A DNA stretch of 64,000 bases from positions 912,001 through 976,000 of the forward strand of contig NZ_JAPDFL010000001.1 of assembly GCF_025949695.1 (NCBI RefSeq), written 5' to 3'. Under the pieces are notes generated by a model that ran no database searches, was not told the origin of the DNA, and saw only the letters and a list, made by a program, of their open reading frames with translations. The DNA is from Pararhodobacter zhoushanensis (GTDB lineage Bacteria > Pseudomonadota > Alphaproteobacteria > Rhodobacterales > Rhodobacteraceae). Below are positions 1 to 7,068 of the stretch, in pieces. Positions within the stretch are counted from its first letter, which is position 1, and every line of letters starts with the position of its first letter. The position numbers and the translations under genes were made by a program.

Positions 1-77
1 CCGGCGAACGGACGCCGCTGGCCTATCTGATATCCCCCCTTCGCGAGCATTTCGCCCGGGCCTTGCGCGAACCTTGA
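1..77 (+). CDS. C-terminal end of a HlyD-type secretion adaptor (partial)
   Basis: Only the last 24 codons are present, read from base 3 and ending at TGA 75-77. The peptide ends RTPLAYLISPLREHFARA-LREP. This resembles the C-terminal signature of type I secretion membrane-fusion (HlyD/PrsE family) proteins, where a segment like RTPLSYLLKPL is followed by an amphipathic tail. Such proteins link an inner-membrane ABC exporter to an outer-membrane channel. The call rests on the tail alone, so it is tentative. A terminator-like hairpin follows at 134. Confidence 0.5.
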   Translation, partial: GERTPLAYLISPLREHFARALREP

Positions 78-133
78 AACGAGAACATCGGGGCCTGTAC
101 GGCGTTGGCACTCTTGCGGTGACGGGGTTTCCC

Positions 134-153
134 AAGGGGGCCTAGGCCCCTTT
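134..153 (+). terminator. Terminator-like hairpin after the HlyD-type gene
   Basis: A GC-rich inverted repeat (AAGGGGG-CCTAGG-CCCCTTT) ends in TTT. It lies 57 bp after the stop of the partial upstream gene and 150 bp before ridA. The rest of 78-303 shows no other recognisable element apart from the ridA Shine-Dalgarno AGGAGA at 291-296. Confidence 0.5.
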
Positions 154-303
154 GAGCGGTGTGCGGTGCTGGCCCCGCGCGCACCGCCCGCCCCTCGATG
201 GGGGAGGCGCGCGATCCCGGTCATGGTGGCCATGCGCCGTCCGGGGCTTTCCGTTGCGCGATAAACGTGCTTTTGTCCGCGCATCCCATCAGGAGACCGT
301 GCC

Positions 304-768
304 ATGCCCCATGCCATCGAAGCTCGCCTTGCCGAATTGGGTCTCGAGTTGAAATCCGCGCCCGCCCCCGCCGCAAATTACGTGCCGTGGGTCATCAGTG
401 GTAACCAGATTTTCGTCTCGGGGCAGATCAGCCAGACCGAAGCCGGCCTGATCACCGGTAAACTGGGCGCCGATCTGAGCACCGAACAGGGTGCACAGGC
501 CGCGCGCGCCTGTGCGCTGTCCCTGCTGGCGCAGGCGAAATCCGCGCTGGGCGGCGACTGGTCGCGGTTGCGCCGACTGGTCAAGCTGACCGGTTTCGTC
601 AATTGCACCGCCGATTTCACCGACCAGCCCAAGGTGATCAACGGGGCATCGGACCTGATGGTCGCGGTGCTGGGAGAGGCGGGTCGCCACGCCCGCGCCG
701 CCGTCGGCGCACCCTCGCTACCGATGGGGGTCGCGGTCGAGATCGAGGCGATTTTCGAGATCGCCTGA
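304..768 (+). CDS. RidA/YjgF family protein
   Basis: A 154-aa protein of the RidA/YER057c/UK114 family. Members of the archetypal group hydrolyse reactive enamine/imine intermediates released by PLP enzymes, protecting the cytosol. The hallmark segment VSGQISQTEAG lies near residues 38-48, and the substrate-binding arginine is probably in HARAAVG at about residue 131. At about 154 aa it is longer than the 128-aa archetype and fits the longer subfamilies whose substrates are less certain. An AGGAGA Shine-Dalgarno sits 7 nt before ATG. Its TGA overlaps the ATG of the next gene, so the two are probably translationally coupled. Confidence 0.85.
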   Translation: MPHAIEARLAELGLELKSAPAPAANYVPWVISGNQIFVSGQISQTEAGLITGKLGADLSTEQGAQAARACALSLLAQAKSALGGDWSRLRRLVKLTGFVNCTADFTDQPKVINGASDLMVAVLGEAGRHARAAVGAPSLPMGVAVEIEAIFEIA

Positions 769-1547
769 TGCGCCCCAGCTTGCACCCAGACTTCCTGCGC
801 CTGCCGATCGCGCACCGCGCCTTCCATGACGCGGGATCGCGCCGCCCCGAAAACTCGCTGCCCGCGATCCGGGCGGCGATCCGCGAAGGCTACGGCATCG
901 AGATCGACCTGCAACCCAGCGCCGACGGTCAGGCGATGGTGTTTCACGACGATGATCTGGACCGGCTGACCTATGACACCGGTGCGGTTGCCGGCCGGTC
1001 AATGGCCGAGCTTCAGCGCATCCGCGTGCGCTCGTCGCCCGAGCCGATCCCGACCCTGCGTCAGGTGCTGGCCGAGGTTGCCGGTCGCGTGCCGCTGCTG
1101 ATCGAGATCAAGGATCAGTCCGGCGTCATGGGGCCGACCAATGGCGTGCTCGAAGCCGCTGCCGCCAGTGCGCTGCAGGGCTACGACGGGCCGGTTGCGC
1201 TGATGTCGTTCAATCCCTCGTCCGTGGCCCATATGGCGCGGCTTGCGCCCGAAATCCCGCGCGGGCTGACCACCTTTGCCTTCCCGGCATCTGAGTTCCC
1301 GGCCGACATGGGGCCTGAGCTGAACGCACATCGCGAAGCGCTGGCGGCGATTGCCGATTTCGATGCGGTCGAGGCCAGCTTCATCTCGCACCATTGGCGC
1401 GATCTGGATCGCCCGCGGGTGGCCGAGCTGAAAGCCCAAGGCGCTGCGGTGCTGTGCTGGACCATCCGCTCGACCGAGGAAGAGGCGGCGGCGCGGCGCA
1501 TTGCCCAGAACATCACCTTTGAGGGATACCCCGCCGCGCAGTCCTGA
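768..1547 (+). CDS. Glycerophosphodiester phosphodiesterase
   Basis: A 259-aa GDPD-family TIM-barrel enzyme that would hydrolyse glycerophosphodiesters to glycerol-3-phosphate and an alcohol, as UgpQ does. The catalytic set is visible: His16-Arg17 in AHRAF, Glu45 and Asp47 in IEIDLQ, His60 in FHDDDLDR, and Glu in LIEIKDQ near residue 109. No signal peptide is seen, so it is probably cytoplasmic. Its start overlaps the ridA stop (TGATG). A perfect 8-bp hairpin follows 9 bp after its stop. No ugp transporter is nearby, so the substrate source is unclear. Confidence 0.88.
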   Translation: MRPSLHPDFLRLPIAHRAFHDAGSRRPENSLPAIRAAIREGYGIEIDLQPSADGQAMVFHDDDLDRLTYDTGAVAGRSMAELQRIRVRSSPEPIPTLRQVLAEVAGRVPLLIEIKDQSGVMGPTNGVLEAAAASALQGYDGPVALMSFNPSSVAHMARLAPEIPRGLTTFAFPASEFPADMGPELNAHREALAAIADFDAVEASFISHHWRDLDRPRVAELKAQGAAVLCWTIRSTEEEAAARRIAQNITFEGYPAAQS

Positions 1548-1556
1548 ATGCGACCG

Positions 1557-1578
1557 GGGCCGGACTTGACTCCGGCCC
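1557..1578 (+). terminator. Hairpin between GDPD and the acyltransferase
   Basis: GGGCCGGA and TCCGGCCC form a perfect 8-bp stem with a 6-nt CTTGAC loop. There is no T-run, so it may attenuate, pause or stabilise rather than terminate fully. It would lie inside the next coding region if that gene began at the first ATG (1548). This favours the GTG start at 1617. Confidence 0.5.
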
Positions 1579-1616
1579 TCCCTCGCCCAGCTTTGGCCAA
1601 AGGCCAAGGAGACGCC

Positions 1617-2771
1617 GTGGATATCGCGATTATCGACGCCATCAGCCAAGTCGCAGCAAAAGACTGGGACGGGCTGTGCGCACAAGACGGCGCCCGCCCG
1701 CTTGACCCGTTTACCACGCATCGCTTTCTGGCGGCGCTGGAGGACTCGCGCTCGGTCGGGGGCCGCAGTGGCTGGGAGGCAAAACACCTGACGATCCGGC
1801 AGGAGGGCCGCTTGCTGGCCGCGATGCCGCTTTATGCCAAGGGCCACAGTCAGGGCGAATACATCTTCGATCATGCCTTCGCCGATGCCTGGCAACGCGC
1901 GGGCGGCAGCTATTATCCCAAGCTGCAATCGGCGGTCCCCTTCACCCCCGCCACCGGCGCGCGGCTCCTGGGGGACGAGGCGCTGCGCCCGATCCTGCTG
2001 CGCGCCCTGGCCGAGGTGACGGGCGCGAACAACCTGTCCTCGGCCCATGTCACCTTTTGCACCGAGGACGAGGCGGCGGTCGGCGTCGAAGAGGGCTGGC
2101 TTCACCGCCTGACCCAGCAATTCCATTGGCAGGATGAGGGCTACGGCGATTTCGACGGGTTCCTGTCCGCGCTCAGCTCGCGCAAGCGCAAGACGATCCG
2201 CCGCGAACGGGCGCAGGCGCAGGCGTTTGGTGGTGAGATCCGCGCGCTGACCGGCGACGATTTGCGGCCCGAGCATTGGGATGCCTTCTGGGAGTTCTAT
2301 CAGGACACCGGCAGCCGCAAATGGGGCACGCCCTATCTGACCCGCGCGTTTTTCGACCGAATCCAGCAGACCATGCGCGATGACACCTTGCTGATCCTCG
2401 CCGAGCGTGACGGCCAACCCATTGCCGGGGCGCTGAATTTCATTGGTTCACAAACGCTCTTTGGCCGCTACTGGGGCTGCACCGAGGATCACCCCTGTCT
2501 GCATTTCGAGCTGTGCTACTATCAGGCGATCGACTGGGCGCTGGCCAACGGGCTGCGCCGGGTCGAGGCCGGGGCGCAGGGCGAGCACAAGCTGGCGCGC
2601 GGCTATTTGCCCAGTGCCGTGCATTCGCTGCACTGGTTCCCTGATGCAAGGTTCCGGCAGGCGGTAGACGATTATCTGCAGGCGGAAACCGCCGCGGTCG
2701 GGGATGAAATGCGCATCTTGGAAGCCTATGCGCCGTTCCGGCGCGGGCCGCAGTCCGGAGGGGACCAATGA
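1617..2771 (+). CDS. GNAT-fold N-acyltransferase (COG3146/DUF482 type)
   Basis: A 384-aa protein of the FemAB/GNAT-like 'predicted N-acyltransferase' family, which is large and poorly characterised. A conserved region includes HSQGEYIFDHAFADA, the YYPKLQSAVPFTP block and SSRKRKTIRRER, followed by a second GNAT half with LNFIGSQTLFGRYWG and GAQGEHKLARGY. The GTG at 1617 is chosen because AAGGAG lies about 5 nt upstream and a strong hairpin (1557-1578) separates it from an in-frame ATG at 1548. The substrate is unknown. Its stop overlaps the next ATG (ATGA), so it starts a four-gene coupled string with the GST, pterin dehydratase and mscS. Confidence 0.8.
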   Translation: MDIAIIDAISQVAAKDWDGLCAQDGARPLDPFTTHRFLAALEDSRSVGGRSGWEAKHLTIRQEGRLLAAMPLYAKGHSQGEYIFDHAFADAWQRAGGSYYPKLQSAVPFTPATGARLLGDEALRPILLRALAEVTGANNLSSAHVTFCTEDEAAVGVEEGWLHRLTQQFHWQDEGYGDFDGFLSALSSRKRKTIRRERAQAQAFGGEIRALTGDDLRPEHWDAFWEFYQDTGSRKWGTPYLTRAFFDRIQQTMRDDTLLILAERDGQPIAGALNFIGSQTLFGRYWGCTEDHPCLHFELCYYQAIDWALANGLRRVEAGAQGEHKLARGYLPSAVHSLHWFPDARFRQAVDDYLQAETAAVGDEMRILEAYAPFRRGPQSGGDQ

Positions 2772-3358
2772 TCGAGTTTTACACCAACCCGCAATCGCGC
2801 GGGCTGATCGCACACTGGATGCTGGAAGAGATCGGCGAGCCGTACACCCTGCATGTGCTCGAGTATCACACCTCGATGAAAGCGCCCGACTATCTGGCGA
2901 TCAACCCGATGGGCAAGGTGCCGGCGCTGGTGCATGACGGGGCCATCGTCACCGAAGTTGCGGCGATCTGCGCCTATCTGGCCGAGACATTCCCCAAGGC
3001 GGGCCTTGCCCCCACAGCCAGCGAGCGCGCCGCCTATTATCGCTGGATGTTCTTTGCCGCCGGGCCGGTCGAATCCGCTGTGACCAACAAGGCGATGGGC
3101 TTTGTGGTGCCTGACGAGCGCAAGCGCGCGGCGGGCTATGGGTCGCTGGCTGACGTGGTTGCAACGCTGGATCAGCACCTGTCGACGAGCCCCTATTTCG
3201 CGGGTGACCGCTTTACCGCCGCCGATGTCTATGCCGGCGCGCAGATTGGCTGGGGCATGCAGTTTGGAACGCTGCCGACGTTGCCCAGCTTTTCGGCCTA
3301 TTTTGAGCGCATCAAGACGCGCTCTGCGTGGAAGAAAGTCATGGGAGGGATCAACTGA
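2768..3358 (+). CDS. Glutathione S-transferase family protein
   Basis: A 196-aa cytosolic GST. The N-terminal thioredoxin fold reads [12 protein letters not shown] with the cis-proline region NPMGKVPAL near residues 46-54 and the glutathione gamma-Glu contact [11 protein letters not shown]. The all-alpha C-terminal half has the family helix motif FTAADVYAG near residue 160. The likely activating residue is Ser10 or Tyr5 and cannot be fixed by reading. It overlaps its upstream neighbour (ATGA) and its downstream neighbour (TGATG). The substrate is unknown. Confidence 0.85.
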   Translation: MIEFYTNPQSRGLIAHWMLEEIGEPYTLHVLEYHTSMKAPDYLAINPMGKVPALVHDGAIVTEVAAICAYLAETFPKAGLAPTASERAAYYRWMFFAAGPVESAVTNKAMGFVVPDERKRAAGYGSLADVVATLDQHLSTSPYFAGDRFTAADVYAGAQIGWGMQFGTLPTLPSFSAYFERIKTRSAWKKVMGGIN

Positions 3359-3657
3359 TGGCGCGACCGAGCAAACTGGAGGGTGCCGAGCGCGCCGCTG
3401 CGCTCACGGCACTGACCGCCGCAGGCTGGACCCATGACGCCAAGCGTGATGCGATCAGCAAGACCTACACCTTTAAGAACTTCGTCGAGGCTTTCGGCTT
3501 TATGACCAAAGCTGCGATCTGGGCCGAAAAGCTGGATCACCACCCGGAATGGTCCAACGTTTACAAGACAGTAGAGGTCACGCTGTCGACACATGACGTC
3601 GACGGGCTAACTGAGCTCGATCTGAAACTGGCACAAAAAATGGATGCGTTTACATGA
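3358..3657 (+). CDS. phhB: Pterin-4a-carbinolamine dehydratase
   Basis: A 99-aa member of the PCD/DCoH family, which dehydrates 4a-hydroxytetrahydropterin during pterin cofactor recycling or serves related pterin and molybdopterin roles. The signature EKLDHHPEW is at residues 57-65 with the two histidines at 61 and 62; the third conserved His and Asp are in [12 protein letters not shown]. The length is normal. No phenylalanine hydroxylase is nearby, so the partner enzyme is not shown here. The ATG overlaps the GST stop, and its own stop overlaps the mscS start. Confidence 0.88.
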   Translation: MARPSKLEGAERAAALTALTAAGWTHDAKRDAISKTYTFKNFVEAFGFMTKAAIWAEKLDHHPEWSNVYKTVEVTLSTHDVDGLTELDLKLAQKMDAFT

Positions 3658-4536
3658 ATTTTTCAGACTTCATGTCACTGAGCATCGCCGACGGGGTCAC
3701 CGTCGGCGATGTCCTAACTATTGATTTCCTGGCGTCGGTGCTCGGCAGCGTGCTTGCCGCCGTCGCGATCCTGTTCATCGGTTTTGCCATCGGCGGCTGG
3801 GCCTTGCGCCGCATCCGCGGATTGGGCGAGAAGCACAGAACGCTGGATTTCACCCTGTTCAGCTTTCTGGGCAACATCGTCCGTTATGTGATTCTCGCCT
3901 TTACGGTGATCTTTGTCCTCAACCGCTTCGGGCTTGAGACGACCTCGCTGGTCGCCGCTCTGGGTGCCGCTGGTCTGGCGATTGGTCTGGCGCTGCAGGG
4001 CACGCTGTCGAACATCGCCGCCGGGGTGATGATCATCATGTTCCGTCCGATCAAAGTGGGCGATTTCGTCCAGATCGCCGACAAGATGGGCACCGTCAAA
4101 GACATTTCGCTGAATTTCACCGAGCTGGCCTCGATCGGCAACACGCAGATCATCATTCCCAATTCCGAAGTCTGGGGCAACACGATCGAGAATTACTCGG
4201 TCTATCCGACCCGCCGCGCCGATTGGACCTTTGGCGTGTCGTATGATCTCGGATCTGAAACTGGCCGAGACGACGATCCTGCAGACCATCATGGCCGATC
4301 CCCGGTCCAAGTCCGACCCCGAGCCCTTCATTCAGGTGAACAATCTGGGCGACAGCTCGGTCGATTTCCTGGTGCGGGTCTGGGTCGATGCCTCGGTGTA
4401 TTTCGCCTATCAGGCCGATATGAAGCGCAAGGTCAAAGAGGCGCTGGATGCCGCCGGGATCGAGATCCCCTTTCCCTATCGCACGCTGGTGATGGCGGGG
4501 GGCGAAGCGCCCAAGGTGCTGGAAGCCGAGCGCTGA
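3654..4536 (+). pseudogene. MscS-family mechanosensitive channel, single-base frameshift
   Basis: A small MscS channel: an N-terminal transmembrane helix (about residues 22-45), a second (about 78-95), then the pore helix region TSLVAALGAAGLAIGLALQG and the cytoplasmic beta domain (GDFVQIADKMGTVKDI). The reading frame is lost after FGVSYD. Dropping the C at 4248 restores FGVSYDSDLKLAETTIL, matching the family pattern GVAYDSD, and the second frame then runs correctly to TGA at 4536. Read literally, the first frame ends at 4595 with an unrelated 115-aa tail. This is either a true inactivating insertion or a sequence error. The gene overlaps phhB by ATGA. Confidence 0.85.
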
Positions 4537-4546
4537 CCGAAACGCA

Positions 4547-4572
4547 AAAGGCCGCCCCGAGGGGCGGCCTTT
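4547..4572. terminator. Bidirectional terminator between mscS and the peroxiredoxin
   Basis: AAAGGCCGCCCC and GGGGCGGCCTTT form a 12-bp inverted repeat with A- and T-ends on both sides. It sits between two convergent genes and can stop transcription from either strand. Confidence 0.8.
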
Positions 4573-4591
4573 GTCACACGGTGGTCAAGGT

Positions 4592-5077
4592 TTAAAGCGC
4601 CTCGACCATCGCCTCGCCACCGGAGATTTCGCAGCCCTTGCCGGTCTCGGGGTGGTAAACCTTGACCACACCATCCTCGACCATCATCGCATAGCGCTTG
4701 GAACGGCCCATCAGGCCGATTGCGGGGGCGTCAAAGCTCAGCCCCAGCTTGCCGGTCAGATCGCCCGCGCCGTCCGACAGCATGGTGATCCCGGCCTCGG
4801 TCGCGCCGGTTGCCTCGCCCCAGGTCTTCATCACGAAGGCGTCGTTGACCGAAACGCAGACCACTTCGTCCACACCTTTGGCCTTGAGCGCATCCATGCT
4901 GCGGATGAAGCTGGGCACATGCGCCGAATGGCAGGTCGGCGTGAACGCACCGGGTACGGCAAAGATCACGACCTTGCGGCCCGCGGTCAGGTCTTTGACG
5001 CTGACCTCGGCCGGGCCGGAATCGCCCATCGCGATGAGCGTGGCTTCGGGCAGCGTATCCCCAACGGAAATCGTCAT
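4592..5077 (-). CDS. Peroxiredoxin, Prx5 type
   Basis: A 161-aa thiol peroxidase that reduces hydroperoxides in the cytosol. The active-site motif PGAFTPTCH places the peroxidatic cysteine at residue 49 with the conserved Pro42 and Thr46. The family segment VCVSVNDAFVMKTWGE and the C-terminal NGVVKVYHPE-like strand (DGVVKVYHPE) are typical of the AhpC/TSA Prx5 group. Cysteines near residue 74 and in the GKGCEISGG tail are candidates for resolving residues; GSH or glutaredoxin may serve instead. AGGAGAGA precedes the ATG. The gene converges on mscS and shares its terminator. Confidence 0.9.
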   Translation of the reverse strand: MTISVGDTLPEATLIAMGDSGPAEVSVKDLTAGRKVVIFAVPGAFTPTCHSAHVPSFIRSMDALKAKGVDEVVCVSVNDAFVMKTWGEATGATEAGITMLSDGAGDLTGKLGLSFDAPAIGLMGRSKRYAMMVEDGVVKVYHPETGKGCEISGGEAMVEAL

Positions 5078-5194
5078 ATGCAGTCTCTCCTGATGTGTCG
5101 GAACGGGTCTGGGTTTGGTCGGCAGCCTAAGATATATACCACCCCAGCGCCGCTTCCAGTATGAAGCGATGGAATGAAATTGAGGGAGAGGGCA

Positions 5195-6397
5195 ATGGCG
5201 GGAATCGTTGTGATCGGGGCAGGGCAGGCAGGATCGTCGCTGGTCGCCAAGCTGCGCGGGCTTGGCTATGCGGATGAGCTGACGCTGATCGGGGACGAAA
5301 TCGCACCGCCCTATCAACGCCCGCCGCTGTCCAAGAAATACCTGCTGGGCGAAATGACGCTGGACCGGCTCTTCCTGCGGTCCGAGGCCTATTATGCCGA
5401 GCAGAACATCACCCTGAAACTGGGCACGCCCGTGTCGCGCATTGACCCGGCCAGCAAGACCGTCTGGCTGGGCGACGAGGCGATCCCCTACACCCAGCTC
5501 GCCCTGACCACCGGCGCCGATCTGCGCCACTTGCCCGCCGCCATCGGCGGCGCGCTTGAGGGCGTCTACGGCGTGCGCAAGCTGTCCGACATTGACGCGA
5601 TGGCCCCCGAATTTGCGCCCGGCAAGCGGCTCTTGGTGGTTGGCGGTGGCTATATCGGGCTGGAAGCAGCAGCCGTGGCCGCGCAAAAAGGCCTGCAGGT
5701 CACGGTGATCGAGGCCGCGCCGCGCATCCTTGGCCGCGTCGCCGCGCCTGAAACCGCCGACTACATGCGCGCGCTCCATACCGCGCATGGGGTGACCATC
5801 CGCGAGGGGCTGGGCCTGACCCGCCTCACCGGTGACACCCGCGTCAATGGCGCGGATCTGGCCGACGGCAGCCATATCGACATCGACTTCGCCATCGTCG
5901 GCATCGGCATCACACCGGGCGCGGCGCTGGCCGAGGCTGCCGGGCTGACGATCGACAACGGCATCCGCACCGACGAGCAGGGCCGCACCTCGGACCCGTC
6001 GATCTGGTCGGCGGGCGATTGCGCCAGCTTCGTCTATCGCGGCACCCGCATCCGTCTGGAGAGCGTGCAGAACGCCATCGATCAGGCCGAAGCCGTCGCG
6101 GCCAACATGCTGGGCGCCGGGAAAGCCTATGTGCCCAGCCCGTGGTTCTGGTCGGATCAGTATGACGTCAAGCTGCAGATCGCCGGGCTGAACACCGGAT
6201 ATGACCGCATTGTCACGCGTGAAGTCGGCGCGGCGCGCAGCCATTGGTATTATCAAGGCGACACCTTCCTTGCGGTCGATGCGATGAACGACCCGCGCGG
6301 CTACATGGTGGGCAAACGCCTGCTGGAAGCGGGCAAGACGCCCGATCCCGCCGCCCTGGCCGATCCGGCGACCGAGCTGAAAACCCTGCTGGCATGA
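5195..6397 (+). CDS. FAD-dependent ferredoxin/rhodocoxin reductase-type oxidoreductase
   Basis: A 400-aa flavoprotein of the class that moves electrons from NAD(P)H to a [2Fe-2S] ferredoxin for P450s or dioxygenases. The FAD Rossmann motif GAGQAG is at residues 7-12, the NAD site GGGYIGLEAAA is mid-protein, the second FAD contact is WSAGDCASF, and the C-terminal Reductase_C domain follows (WFWSDQYDVKLQ). The ATG at 5195 is chosen because GGGAGAGG lies just upstream; an in-frame ATG at 5174 lacks a site. No ferredoxin or P450 is adjacent. The stop overlaps the rsmD start (ATGA). Confidence 0.85.
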   Translation: MAGIVVIGAGQAGSSLVAKLRGLGYADELTLIGDEIAPPYQRPPLSKKYLLGEMTLDRLFLRSEAYYAEQNITLKLGTPVSRIDPASKTVWLGDEAIPYTQLALTTGADLRHLPAAIGGALEGVYGVRKLSDIDAMAPEFAPGKRLLVVGGGYIGLEAAAVAAQKGLQVTVIEAAPRILGRVAAPETADYMRALHTAHGVTIREGLGLTRLTGDTRVNGADLADGSHIDIDFAIVGIGITPGAALAEAAGLTIDNGIRTDEQGRTSDPSIWSAGDCASFVYRGTRIRLESVQNAIDQAEAVAANMLGAGKAYVPSPWFWSDQYDVKLQIAGLNTGYDRIVTREVGAARSHWYYQGDTFLAVDAMNDPRGYMVGKRLLEAGKTPDPAALADPATELKTLLA

Positions 6398-6969
6398 GGA
6401 TCGTCGGCGGCACGCACCGGGGCCTGACGCTGGCCGAGGTCGGCGCAGGCGATGCCGCCGCCCATCTGCGCCCGACCTCGGACCGCGTGCGTGAGGCGTT
6501 GTTCAACATGCTGACACAGGGCAAATGGGGCGATCTGGTGCAGGGCCAGCGCGTGCTCGACCTCTTCGCGGGCACCGGCGCGCTGGGGCTTGAGGCGCTG
6601 TCGCGTGGCGCCAGCACCGTCACGCTGGTCGATGACGGCGCCGCCGCCCGCGCCCTGATCCGCACCAACATCGAAAAACTGCGCGCGATGGGCACCACCC
6701 GCCTCTACCGCCGCAATGCCACGGATCTGGGCCCCAACCGCGGCCCTGCGTTCGGGCTGATCTTCCTCGATCCGCCCTATGGCATGGGTCTTGGCGCAAA
6801 GGCGCTGACCTCGGCGCTGACCAATGACTGGATCGCGCCCGCCGCCACCCTCGTCTGGGAAGAAAACGCCCCGCAACTCGCGCCGCAAGGCTTCGAGACG
6901 CTGGACCAACGCCGCTATGGCGAAACCTGGATCACCCTGCTGCGCGCGCCGCACCCATCATCTGTCTGA
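6394..6969 (+). CDS. rsmD: 16S rRNA (guanine966-N2)-methyltransferase
   Basis: A 191-aa SAM-dependent methyltransferase that modifies G966 of 16S rRNA. It begins MRIVGGTHRG, followed by RPTSDRVREALFNML, both classical for RsmD. The SAM motif LDLFAGTGALGLEALSRG is near residues 55-72 and the catalytic DPPY is in FLDPPYGMG near residue 129. Its ATG overlaps the upstream stop. Its last codons and stop lie inside a dispersed repeat (6959-7052), so the repeat seems to have become part of the C-terminus. Confidence 0.9.
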   Translation: MRIVGGTHRGLTLAEVGAGDAAAHLRPTSDRVREALFNMLTQGKWGDLVQGQRVLDLFAGTGALGLEALSRGASTVTLVDDGAAARALIRTNIEKLRAMGTTRLYRRNATDLGPNRGPAFGLIFLDPPYGMGLGAKALTSALTNDWIAPAATLVWEENAPQLAPQGFETLDQRRYGETWITLLRAPHPSSV

Positions 6970-7052
6970 AAATATCCACAGGGGGTTCCCCAAGGGGGGA
7001 GCGTGCTCCCCTCTTGGGTGGGGGGATCGGGGGGCGAGCAGCCCCCCGACAC
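6959..7052 (+). repeat. Dispersed CATCT...AAATATCC intergenic repeat, copy A
   Basis: Begins CATCTGTCTGAAAATATCC and continues with two GC-rich hairpins, the second GGGGGGCGAGCAGCCCCCC. It closely matches copy B (12161) and shares its left end with copies C (34205), D (62115) and E (14353, reverse). It lies between the convergent rsmD and iorB genes and overlaps the last codons of rsmD. The hairpins may act as a terminator. Confidence 0.75.
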
Positions 7053-7068
7053 CAACAGACTCAACTCG

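Noticed and set aside
1548..1616. ATG at 1548 as start of the N-acyltransferase
   Set aside because: The extra 23 codons would span a perfect hairpin and lack a ribosome site; GTG 1617 has AAGGAG upstream.
4592..6256. A 554-codon minus-strand frame ending in the peroxiredoxin
   Set aside because: Only the last 161 codons are peroxiredoxin; the rest is antisense to the flavoprotein gene, and AGGAGAGA marks the true start at 5077.
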